Source: Aporhodopirellula aestuarii
Lineage (GTDB): Bacteria; Planctomycetota; Planctomycetia; Pirellulales; Pirellulaceae
NCBI RefSeq assembly: GCF_023701485.1
Contig: NZ_JAMQBK010000014.1
Coordinates: 62,001-126,000 of the forward strand
Direction of reading: 5' to 3'
Length of the DNA stretch: 64,000 bases
Below the pieces are notes generated by a model. It did not search any database. It was not told the origin of the DNA and saw nothing but the letters and a program-made list of their open reading frames with translations. Below are positions 8,250 to 15,895 of this stretch, piece by piece (within the stretch, counting starts at the first letter, position 1; each line of letters begins with the position of its first letter). The position numbers and the translations under genes were made by a program.

Positions 8250-9971
8250 ATGCCACCCTCAACAATCGAACTCGGCGCCCTCGTCACAGGTCTGGGAGGC
8301 GGTCTCGCCCTCTTCCTGTTCGGGATGCGGCAGATGACCGAGAGCCTAAAAACGGTCGCCGGCAGCAGCATGAAGAATTTGCTCGCGCGTCTGACTGCGA
8401 ACCGATTTACCGCGGCACTTGCGGGAACCATTATCACCGCGGTGATTCAATCGTCGTCCGTGACGACGGTGCTTGTCGTTGGCTTCATCTCCGCAGGACT
8501 ACTGACGCTGAGTCAGTCGATCGGGGTCATCATCGGAGCAAATATCGGCACGACGATCACGGCTCAAATCATTGCGTTCAAGGTCTATCAGTACGGCTTA
8601 TTGATGATTGCGATCGGCTTCCTCATGGATGTCGCTGCCAAAAGTGAAAAGATCAAACAATGGGGTATGGTCTTGATGGGGCTAGGTCTGATTTTCTTTG
8701 GCATGGAATTGATGAGCAACGCGACCGGACCGCTCCGTCAGTGGCAACCGTTCCTCGATGCGATGCAAAACATGCAGAATCCGCTGCTGAGTATCGTGAT
8801 CGGCATGATTTTTACCGCGATTGTCCAGAGTTCGTCCGCCACGACCGGGATCGTTATCGTGTTGGCGAGCCAGGGCATGATCTCGCTCGAATCCGGTATC
8901 GGGCTAATCTTTGGAGCAAACATTGGCACCTGCGTGACAGCAATCATCGCTGCGTTTGGAAGGCCTCGTGAAGCCGTTCAAGCCGCGTGGATACACGTTA
9001 TGTTCAATCTCGGCGGGGTCTTGCTGTGGATGTTCTTCATCCCGCAATTCGCCCAGGTCGTGCGGGATATTTCCCCGTCCGCCGGTGATCTGGAAGGGAC
9101 AGCACGGCTCGCGGCAGAGACACCGCGACAAATCGCGAACGCGCATACGCTATTTAACGTCGGCAACACATCGCTGTTTATTTGGTTCACCGGTCCACTG
9201 GCGAGGTTGGTCGATCGAATCGTCCCCAAACGGAAGGATCCGATCGGGATTTGCCCGAAGTATCTCGACGAGATGTACCTGGAACATCCGGCGTTAGCCC
9301 TCGACCAAGTGCGACGTGAACTGGTCAGACTTGCCGAGTTGGATCGGGAAATGCTCGAACGGTCTTTGGGTGTCGCAACAGTCGGTACTCAAGGCGACGT
9401 CGCTCGACTTCGAAAGGCCGAAGACGACGTTGACGCGTTACACGGTGCAATCATTACTTACCTTGCCCAACTCTCACAAAAAAATCTAGTTGCCCCTCAA
9501 TCGACGCAGTTGCATCAATACATCAGCATCGCCAACTATCTGGAAAATGTAGGTGATGTCATCGAAAACAACGTGCTGATTGATGCGGTCAAGCGAATGC
9601 GGCTCGCGGTGGTGGTCAGCCCCTCAACCATTGATGTGTTGAGTACGGTTCACGACAAAGTCTGCTGGGCTTTCGACCGCTCCCTCGAAGCGTTGCGTGA
9701 CGGAGATCAAGAGGCCGCCCAAGCGGCCGTGGAAAGTAAAACTAAGGTCAACGAGTTAGCCGAAAAAGCAACATCGCATTTAGCCAAGCGATTGATCGCC
9801 TACGAGCCGAATCGGCTGGCCGCATTCAAGGTAGAAACCGATGTCATCGAGAATCTGAAGCGAATTAACACTTTAACGCGGCGAATCGCACGCGTTGTAC
9901 TCATGAACGCAAGTAAGCTAGAAGTACCGGTCGCCGATGAAGCAGCCGACACAAAATCAACGACAGCGTAA
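8250..9971 (+). CDS. Na+/phosphate cotransporter (NptA/PNaS family) with PhoU-like tail
   Basis: A 573-residue protein. Residues 1-310 are polytopic and carry the two inverted QSSS motifs of the Na/Pi symporter family: AVIQSSSVTTVLVVGF, then AIVQSSSATTGIVIVLAS, each followed by GANIGT. Residues ~340-560 form a helical PhoU-like domain. The family couples inward sodium to phosphate uptake. I start at the ATG 8250; a TTG directly before it is less likely. It follows the ATPase gene (true end probably 8104) by ~145 bp on the same strand, so co-transcription is possible. Supplying phosphate fits an energy-stress island, but that link is inferred. Confidence 0.9.
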   Translation: MPPSTIELGALVTGLGGGLALFLFGMRQMTESLKTVAGSSMKNLLARLTANRFTAALAGTIITAVIQSSSVTTVLVVGFISAGLLTLSQSIGVIIGANIGTTITAQIIAFKVYQYGLLMIAIGFLMDVAAKSEKIKQWGMVLMGLGLIFFGMELMSNATGPLRQWQPFLDAMQNMQNPLLSIVIGMIFTAIVQSSSATTGIVIVLASQGMISLESGIGLIFGANIGTCVTAIIAAFGRPREAVQAAWIHVMFNLGGVLLWMFFIPQFAQVVRDISPSAGDLEGTARLAAETPRQIANAHTLFNVGNTSLFIWFTGPLARLVDRIVPKRKDPIGICPKYLDEMYLEHPALALDQVRRELVRLAELDREMLERSLGVATVGTQGDVARLRKAEDDVDALHGAIITYLAQLSQKNLVAPQSTQLHQYISIANYLENVGDVIENNVLIDAVKRMRLAVVVSPSTIDVLSTVHDKVCWAFDRSLEALRDGDQEAAQAAVESKTKVNELAEKATSHLAKRLIAYEPNRLAAFKVETDVIENLKRINTLTRRIARVVLMNASKLEVPVADEAADTKSTTA

Positions 9972-10085
9972 CTGGCCCACTTTTCACATTTTCACGTTCC
10001 GTCTTGCATCGTGCACGCACCGAAACGTAATCGAGATGTCGTCGCACGTCCGCCAACTGAAAACTAAAAGATCTGGATCGCAACC

Positions 10086-12314
10086 ATGAAACTTACCTTC
10101 CTTGGCGCTAATCGCAACGTCACCGGCTCACGCTATTGTCTAGAGGCGAATGGAAAGAGGGTAATGGTCGACTATGGTTTGGTTCAGGAACGCGACCACC
10201 TTTCGCGCAACTGGGAAACCTGCCCCAACGGGGCCGACAGTCTCCATGCGTTGGTCGTGACTCACGCCCACATCGACCATATCGGTCTCATTCCTAAATT
10301 GGTCGCCGATGGCTTTCGTGGAAAAATCTTGGCGTCTAGGCCGACCGTGGCATTAGCCGATGTGATGTTGAAGGATTCAGCGAAGATTCAAGCGGAAGAC
10401 GCAAAATACAAGCAACGCCGCCATCGCAAGGAAGGACGCACCGGACCACACCCACCCTCGGCACTCTACACCGCCAAGGATGTCGAGAAAGCACTTCAGC
10501 TTTTCCGCGGAGTCGACTATCGGGTACCGACCGAGATTGCACCCGGCATCATTGTCACGTGGCACGATGCCGGTCACATTCTCGGCTCCGCGTCATTGGA
10601 AGTCCTGGTGCGGGAAGCTGGGCGTGAGCGGACAATCATCTTTTCGGGAGATCTCGGGCAACACGATAAGCCGTTGATTCATGACCCCACCTATTTCCGC
10701 CATGCGGACTATGTCGTGATGGAATCGACCTACGGTGACCGGGACCATGAAGCTTTCGGCAACGTCGAGGAGCAGTTGGAGGTTATCGTCAATCAAACGA
10801 TCAAGCGTGGCGGGAATGTGGTCATTCCTGTGTTCGCGGTGGAACGCGCCCAGGAGATGATGTACTTTCTCAGCCGCTTGGTTCATAAGAATCGGATCCC
10901 AGAGGTTCCCGTCTTTCTTGACAGCCCGATGGCGTACGACGTTACGAACATTTTCCGACGGTTTACGAGTTGGCTTGACGACGAAACCGTGCGAGCGATC
11001 GAAACAGACGAACCTCCGCTTCACTTTCCGGGATTGAGTCTGACAAGAACCGTTGACGAGTCAAAATCGATCAATCACTGCAAGCAGCCCTGCATCATCA
11101 TGGCTCCGGCCGGGATGTGTAACGCGGGCCGGATCAAGCATCACCTCCGAAGCAACATTTCCCGCCCCGAGTCGACGATCCTGTTCGTGGGTTTCCAGGC
11201 AGTAGGAACTCTCGGACGCCGCCTTGTCGATGGCGAGAAAGAAGTCCGAATTCACGGCCGCGAGTATCGCGTGGGGGCGAGGATCGAGCAGGTCTTTGGC
11301 ATGTCCGGACACGCAGATCGCACGGGGCTGCTGCAATGGCTCAACCACTTCGAGCAGCCGCCGCGGAAAGTGTTCCTCACCCACGGCGAAGAACACGCCG
11401 CAATCGCACTCAAGAAAAGTATCGAAACACGCTTCGGTTTCGACGTTTCAATTCCCGAGTACGGAACCGAACATGAATTCAACGACGAGGGGCCAACCCT
11501 TGTCGATGGCAGCCGTCCCAATGCGGTTTCCTTATCGCGGCGTCCGACGAGCACCGCGATCGACGTCGAAACAAATGGTGAAGCGATTGTCGAACCGGTC
11601 AGCGTCAATGAGATATTCTCTGCTTCTCCGGAAGACCCCGATTTGGAGTTCTTGGATAGCTCCACCCGTCGCCCGGTGAGCTTCCTGCACGAAGACCCAT
11701 GGCGAGTGCTGAGAATTCAAAGTGACTTGATTCAAGGAATCGAAGTCATGACACGAGCCTTGGAGGGCCGACGCCGAGCCGTGGCGGTATTCGGTAGTGC
11801 TCGGTTGCCTGAAAGCGACCCGTCGTACCAACTCGCTCACCAAACGTGCCAACTGTTGGGCGAACGAGGGATAGCGATCATCACAGGAGGCGGTCCCGGA
11901 ATCATGGAAGCGGGAAACCGCGGCGCGCGTGACGCCGGTAGTCCATCCATTGGTCTGAACATCGAACTGCCACACGAACAAACCTTGAATCCCTACTGCG
12001 ACACATCCTATACGTGCCGCTATTTCTTTGTTCGCAAAATGATGTTCGCAAAATACTCCGGCGGCTTCCTAATCTTTCCAGGCGGTTTTGGAACGTTCGA
12101 CGAATTCTTTGAATCCTTGACGCTGATCCAAACAAAGAAACTCGCGCAGTTTCCGGTCGGATTGGTGGGGAGCGAGTTCTGGGGGCCACTCGTCGATTGG
12201 CTACGGAACGTCGTGCGTGAGAAAGGTTGTATCGACGACAGCGATCTGCAGCAGTTCAAGGTCATGGACGATCCACACCAAATCTGCGAATGGTTGGATC
12301 AAGTAGTCACCTAG
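10086..12314 (+). CDS. Beta-CASP metallo-beta-lactamase nuclease fused to a LOG domain
   Basis: A 742-residue fusion. Residues 1-460 form an MBL/beta-CASP RNA-nuclease-type unit: zinc motif THAHIDHIG near 58-66, GHILGSASLEV, SGDLGQHDKPL, the beta-CASP helix region PVFAVERAQEMMYFLSRL, then SGHADRTGLLQWL and the terminal FLTHGEEHAA. After ~100 linker residues comes a LOG/'lysine decarboxylase-like' Rossmann domain (~560-740) with GGGPGIMEAGNRGA and PGGFGTFDEFFE, the two conserved family motifs. LOG enzymes are nucleoside-5'-monophosphate phosphoribohydrolases; beta-CASP proteins cleave RNA. Both active-site sets look complete. The pairing could join RNA cleavage to nucleotide salvage; that is inference. 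It sits among stress genes, as stand-alone beta-CASP proteins do in anoxia clusters. Confidence 0.88.
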   Translation: MKLTFLGANRNVTGSRYCLEANGKRVMVDYGLVQERDHLSRNWETCPNGADSLHALVVTHAHIDHIGLIPKLVADGFRGKILASRPTVALADVMLKDSAKIQAEDAKYKQRRHRKEGRTGPHPPSALYTAKDVEKALQLFRGVDYRVPTEIAPGIIVTWHDAGHILGSASLEVLVREAGRERTIIFSGDLGQHDKPLIHDPTYFRHADYVVMESTYGDRDHEAFGNVEEQLEVIVNQTIKRGGNVVIPVFAVERAQEMMYFLSRLVHKNRIPEVPVFLDSPMAYDVTNIFRRFTSWLDDETVRAIETDEPPLHFPGLSLTRTVDESKSINHCKQPCIIMAPAGMCNAGRIKHHLRSNISRPESTILFVGFQAVGTLGRRLVDGEKEVRIHGREYRVGARIEQVFGMSGHADRTGLLQWLNHFEQPPRKVFLTHGEEHAAIALKKSIETRFGFDVSIPEYGTEHEFNDEGPTLVDGSRPNAVSLSRRPTSTAIDVETNGEAIVEPVSVNEIFSASPEDPDLEFLDSSTRRPVSFLHEDPWRVLRIQSDLIQGIEVMTRALEGRRRAVAVFGSARLPESDPSYQLAHQTCQLLGERGIAIITGGGPGIMEAGNRGARDAGSPSIGLNIELPHEQTLNPYCDTSYTCRYFFVRKMMFAKYSGGFLIFPGGFGTFDEFFESLTLIQTKKLAQFPVGLVGSEFWGPLVDWLRNVVREKGCIDDSDLQQFKVMDDPHQICEWLDQVVT

Positions 12315-12342
12315 GCAGAACCGCGGACTCAAACCAAGCCTA

Positions 12343-12464
12343 TTAGCGGCAGGGCGCGAGCCCTCCGGTTCAAGCAACACTCAACGCGATGCTGAACCAA
12401 CCACCAATACCTTGTCAGCGTGACTACTTGGCGCGACACCGGACGGCTCGCGCCGTTCCGCTAA
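12343..12464. repeat. Palindrome-ended 122-bp repeat, copy 1
   Basis: Begins TTAGCGGCAGGGCGCGAGCC, continues CTCCGGT, and ends ACCGGACGGCTCGCGCCGTT then CCGCTAA, so the ends form an imperfect ~27-bp terminal inverted repeat around a ~68-bp interior. A second copy at 12511 differs at only three positions, indicating a recent duplication. Lies just after the stop of the MBL-LOG gene. Confidence 0.85.
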
Positions 12465-12510
12465 GCGTTGTAACGACAACCCGCCAACCCTCCCGTTCCG
12501 GCGTTCTTTG

Positions 12511-12632
12511 TTAGCGGCAGGGCGCGAGCCCTCCGGTTCAAGCAACACTCAACGCGATGCTGAACCAACCACCAATACCTTGTCAGCGTGACTACTTGGT
12601 GTAACACCGGACGGCTCGCGCCGTTCCGCTAA
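12511..12632. repeat. Palindrome-ended 122-bp repeat, copy 2
   Basis: Direct repeat of 12343-12464, offset by 168 bp, with three substitutions clustered near the end (TTGGTGTAACACC against TTGGCGCGACACC). The 46 bp between the copies are not repeated within this region. No flanking target-site duplication is evident. Confidence 0.85.
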
Positions 12633-12732
12633 GTCCTAGGGCGGGTGTGCTATTTTGGCCGGTGGGCGGGACAGATCGAGCGGTATCGCGCGCTTTTGTT
12701 GTTTTTTGGGGAAGGGTGGCTGATTTCCTTGA

Positions 12733-12748
12733 TGGTACTCAGTTTGCA
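12733..12748 (+). promoter_or_regulatory. Candidate sigma-54 (-24/-12) promoter of the USP gene
   Basis: TGGTACTCAGTTTGCA matches the TGGCAC-N5-TTGCA consensus at all but one position with the required 10 nt between GG and GC. Transcription would start near 12759, about 40 nt before the USP start codon. No enhancer site was identified. Confidence 0.5.
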
Positions 12749-12798
12749 ATGTTGGCAACCATCTTTCCCCACCTGCAATCGGAAAATGGAGCCGACCA

Positions 12799-13755
12799 AT
12801 GCGAGTTCTTCTTGCTAACGATGCTTCGAAGCATTCTCATGCGGCCGCGGAGTACCTGCTCGCGATGCCATTTCGAAAACCGATCGATTTGGACATTGTT
12901 TCTACGGTGACGCCGCCAGTAATGATGGATAACGCATCAGACGCGTTGTCCGACGATCTCGCGGAGTTCATCAATCAGGAGTGTGCGAGCGCTAAAGCTC
13001 GCGTCGAGAAAACGGCGGACGAGCTGAGCGGCCCGGTACACAGTGTACACACACACATTCCGGTTGGACTTCCGGCGTTCGAATTGTTGCGGTTGGCGGA
13101 CGAAACCGATACCGACCTGATTGTACTTGGTGCGGTAGGGCATTCGGCGCTTCGTCGCGTGCTATTGGGCAGCGTTTCGGACTACGTGGCGACGCACAGT
13201 GCCGTGTCGACGCTGGTCGTGCGACCGAGCCGTGATTCTGACATCCCGCCGAACCTCGACAAAATTGTGATCGCACTCTCGGGTAGCCCAGAAGATCACC
13301 GAATGGTCGATTGGTTGCGACAGTTGCACTTGCATCCGAGTGTCGAAGTGCACTTGGTTCGCGTACTCCGTTTGGACACGTTTTACCGTCAAGACATTCG
13401 TCAAAAAGCATCGAAGTTCTGGAATGGATTTGTGGACCAAGCCCAAGCTCAGATACTTGATCTGGAAACACAAGTACAAGCGATGGGATTGACCACCGAA
13501 ACACACCTGGTTGAATCTGACCACGTGGGCGATGCACTCATCAACTATGCCGAAGCCCACGGTAGTGATCTGTTGATAACAGGAGACAGTGACAGTGGGA
13601 TCTTGACGCGTGTATTCATCGGCAGCACATCTAGATACGTGCTGCGTCATGCCGAATGCAGCGTCCTAGTCGTTCGCGATAAAGAAGATCGTGCTAGAGA
13701 CAAGGAGAGGACCGTTAGCGAAACGCAACAGACTGCCGGAAGCACTGCTCAATAG
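12799..13755 (+). CDS. Universal stress protein, two USP domains
   Basis: A 318-residue cytoplasmic protein of two tandem UspA-type alpha/beta domains. Each ends in the ATP-binding signature G-x2-G-x9-G-S/T: GAVGHSALRRVLLGSVSDYV near 112-131, and near 265-290 a weaker second copy (GDSDSGILTRVFIGSTSRYV). The family binds ATP or other small molecules and is induced by starvation, oxygen limitation and other stresses. A good sigma-54-like site lies 51-66 nt upstream. It closely resembles the USP at 22846-23751 (both have LLGS-x-SDYVATH), so these are paralogues at opposite ends of the island. The ~20-residue C-terminal tail is charged and likely disordered. Confidence 0.92.
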   Translation: MRVLLANDASKHSHAAAEYLLAMPFRKPIDLDIVSTVTPPVMMDNASDALSDDLAEFINQECASAKARVEKTADELSGPVHSVHTHIPVGLPAFELLRLADETDTDLIVLGAVGHSALRRVLLGSVSDYVATHSAVSTLVVRPSRDSDIPPNLDKIVIALSGSPEDHRMVDWLRQLHLHPSVEVHLVRVLRLDTFYRQDIRQKASKFWNGFVDQAQAQILDLETQVQAMGLTTETHLVESDHVGDALINYAEAHGSDLLITGDSDSGILTRVFIGSTSRYVLRHAECSVLVVRDKEDRARDKERTVSETQQTAGSTAQ

Positions 13756-13948
13756 GGCAGCGTCACAACTGGTTTCCAAAACCGCGTTGCGGTGTGCTCT
13801 GAACGTGCAGCCGTTCTTCGCCAATCTCCTAACAGATCGCATCATCGAATGTCAACGATGAGATTGTCTGTTCGCCACGTTTCGAACGCACGCAGTCCGG
13901 ATACGACCGCTGGAAGTAATCCGTGACTGACAAGACGCGAGTTCTGGG

Positions 13949-14400
13949 ATGCTGATTCGAATCGATCTTGAATCAAACTTCGAAGCGACCGCACTCCTCT
14001 CCGACGACTCTCGATCGCACCTCCCTTCGCTGGAGTCTTTCGCTGACGGTTACTCCCGGACCGACGCGGTAGAGAAGCTCGTCGAACGTATCCAAGCTTC
14101 GACATCATCCGGGATTCGTGGCGAAGAGGCAGCTGAGCGTCTAGCTACCGGCGGTGCCAATACGCTGCAGTCCGGGGATGTCGTCCGGCGCTACCAAGTC
14201 TTGGTGCGCCAGCTCAAAGACGTACTGATCCAGATCCTGCTGATCGCGGGAAGTCGTGTCCATCGCAGTGCGTGCGATTACTGACGCGGTAACAATCTTC
14301 GCGATCGCGTTACTCAGCCGTGCACTCGGATTCGTGCAGGATTGGAGATCACCGCCAACTTGACTCGCATGACGATTGCCTAGGGGCCGCAACCACATGT
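13949..14400 (+). pseudogene. Remnant of a P-type cation ATPase N-terminus
   Basis: The frame from 13949 contains GEEAAERLATGGANTL and then VRQLKDVLIQILLIAG, the N-terminal cation-ATPase domain and M1. It then runs into a stop at 14282. In another frame from about 14251 the expected next part appears: VVSIAVRAITDAVTIFAIAL then LSRALGFVQDWR, i.e. M2 and its exit, ending at a stop near 14362. The actuator, phosphorylation and nucleotide domains are absent; fbaB follows directly. So a second ATPase gene has been frameshifted and lost about 85% of its length. The resemblance to the intact ATPase at 5385 is at family level, not a recent duplicate. Confidence 0.7.
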
Positions 14401-14431
14401 TTTCCCTGAGCTTGACCGCATTTGCTGTGCA

Positions 14432-14447
14432 CGGCGCACGAATTGCA
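14432..14447 (+). promoter_or_regulatory. Candidate sigma-54 (-24/-12) promoter of fbaB
   Basis: CGGCGCACGAATTGCA: GG and GC are 10 nt apart and the TTGCA half is perfect; the -24 half matches TGGCAC at 4 of 6. Predicted start near 14458, about 50 nt before the fbaB ATG. It sits just past the ATPase remnant. Confidence 0.4.
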
Positions 14448-14509
14448 GATTTGAATTTGCGTCTAAGAGCGAACTTTTTTTCAGTACCAAAAATGCGGAG
14501 AAGTGTGCG

Positions 14510-15562
14510 ATGACTACCTCGATTGAAACACTATTGGGAAACGATGCCGCGTACTTGCTAGAGCACACCTCCACCACGATGGATAGCGATCGTTTCTGTC
14601 TCCCAGGACCCGATTTCATCGAACGTGTTGTCTGCGGCAGCGACCGCAATCAACGCGTGATCAATAATTTAGCCCGCCTGTTCGGGAACGGTCGCTTAGC
14701 CGGTACTGGTTACGTCTCGATCCTTCCGGTTGACCAAGGGATCGAGCACTCCGCGGGGGCTTCGTTCGCGCCCAACCCCGACTATTTTGATCCGGAAAAC
14801 ATCATACGGTTGGCAATCGAAGGAGGCTGTAACGCGGTTGCCTCGACGTTCGGTGTGCTGGGCGCGGTCGCGCGGAAATACGCACACCGAATTCCGTTTT
14901 TGGTGAAGATCAACCACAACGAATTGCTCAGCTATCCGAACTCCTACGATCAGGTCATGTTCGGAGGAGTCCAACGGGCCTACGATATGGGTGCCGCTGC
15001 GGTCGGTGCGACAATCTATTTCGGGTCGGCTGAGTCACGTCGCCAACTTGTTGAAGTCGCGGAAGCATTCGAAAAGGCCCATGAACTCGGTATGGCGACG
15101 GTTTTGTGGTGTTACCTGCGCAACTCGGAATTCAAGAAAGACAAGGACTATCACACGTCGGCCGACTTGACTGGCCAAGCCAACCATCTCGGTGTGACTT
15201 TGCAGGCCGACATCATCAAACAAAAACTGGCTACCAACAACGGCGGCTATACCGCAATCAAATTCGGTAAGACGTCGCCGTTAGTCTATGACCAATTGAC
15301 CTCGGATCACCCAATCGATCTGTGCCGCTACCAGGTCGCGAGCTGCTACATGGGTCGCGCGGGATTGATCAATTCCGGTGGCGCGTCGTCTGGTGCGTCC
15401 GATTTAGCCGAGGCGGTGAAGACGGCTGTTATCAACAAGCGTGCCGGTGGAACAGGACTAATCTCCGGCCGGAAAGCGTTTCAACGGCCGATGAAGGACG
15501 GAGTCGAATTGTTGAATCGCATTCAGGACGTTTACCTCGACAAAACGGTTACCATCGCTTAA
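14510..15562 (+). CDS. fbaB: Fructose-bisphosphate aldolase class I (FbaB/DhnA type)
   Basis: A 350-residue TIM-barrel enzyme, the same length as E. coli FbaB, which cleaves fructose 1,6-bisphosphate to dihydroxyacetone phosphate and glyceraldehyde 3-phosphate through a Schiff base. Visible blocks include [15 protein letters not shown] (~78-92), [15 protein letters not shown], and the lysine segment [15 protein letters not shown] that should carry the Schiff-base lysine. A GGAG ribosome site precedes the ATG by 9 nt. It begins an operon with a small acidic protein and the glycogen debranching enzyme (gap 24 bp, then 8-bp overlap), which ties glycogen breakdown to lower glycolysis/gluconeogenesis under stress. 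A sigma-54-like site lies upstream. Confidence 0.95.
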   Translation: MTTSIETLLGNDAAYLLEHTSTTMDSDRFCLPGPDFIERVVCGSDRNQRVINNLARLFGNGRLAGTGYVSILPVDQGIEHSAGASFAPNPDYFDPENIIRLAIEGGCNAVASTFGVLGAVARKYAHRIPFLVKINHNELLSYPNSYDQVMFGGVQRAYDMGAAAVGATIYFGSAESRRQLVEVAEAFEKAHELGMATVLWCYLRNSEFKKDKDYHTSADLTGQANHLGVTLQADIIKQKLATNNGGYTAIKFGKTSPLVYDQLTSDHPIDLCRYQVASCYMGRAGLINSGGASSGASDLAEAVKTAVINKRAGGTGLISGRKAFQRPMKDGVELLNRIQDVYLDKTVTIA

Positions 15563-15586
15563 TCAAATAGATCGAGGAGACCAACG

Positions 15587-15895
15587 ATGAAAGACGTGTT
15601 TGTTCAATCGCAGTGGGACGAACTGTGTGATCACCTAAATCAGGTCGCTGGGTACTTCGGTAGCAAAGCAAACCGCACTTCACAATTTTCGGACGAGTCG
15701 AAAGCCTTTCGGCAATCAGATCCGCCCGTGCGGTACCAAGACCTACTCGAACGTACCCGCGAAGCGGCGGCATTGGCGGCACGATGGCGAAGCGAAATTG
15801 CGCTTCACGACCATGACGAAGAGATGATCGACGAGGCGAGTGAAGAGAGCTTCCCGGCGAGTGACCCACCTGCGTTCAGTCATTCTCATGCATGA
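15587..15895 (+). CDS. Small acidic protein with DEASEESFPASDPPA tail
   Basis: A 102-residue, charged, soluble protein with no membrane segment. Residues ~80-96 read EEMIDEASEESFPASDPPAF, a C-terminal motif seen in many short uncharacterised bacterial proteins. The middle is helical (RYQDLLERTREAAALAARW). A GAGGAG ribosome site precedes the ATG, and the stop lies 8 nt inside the glgX start, so the two are coupled. The function is unknown; its place between aldolase and debranching enzyme suggests a part in stress carbohydrate metabolism. Confidence 0.8.
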   Translation: MKDVFVQSQWDELCDHLNQVAGYFGSKANRTSQFSDESKAFRQSDPPVRYQDLLERTREAAALAARWRSEIALHDHDEEMIDEASEESFPASDPPAFSHSHA

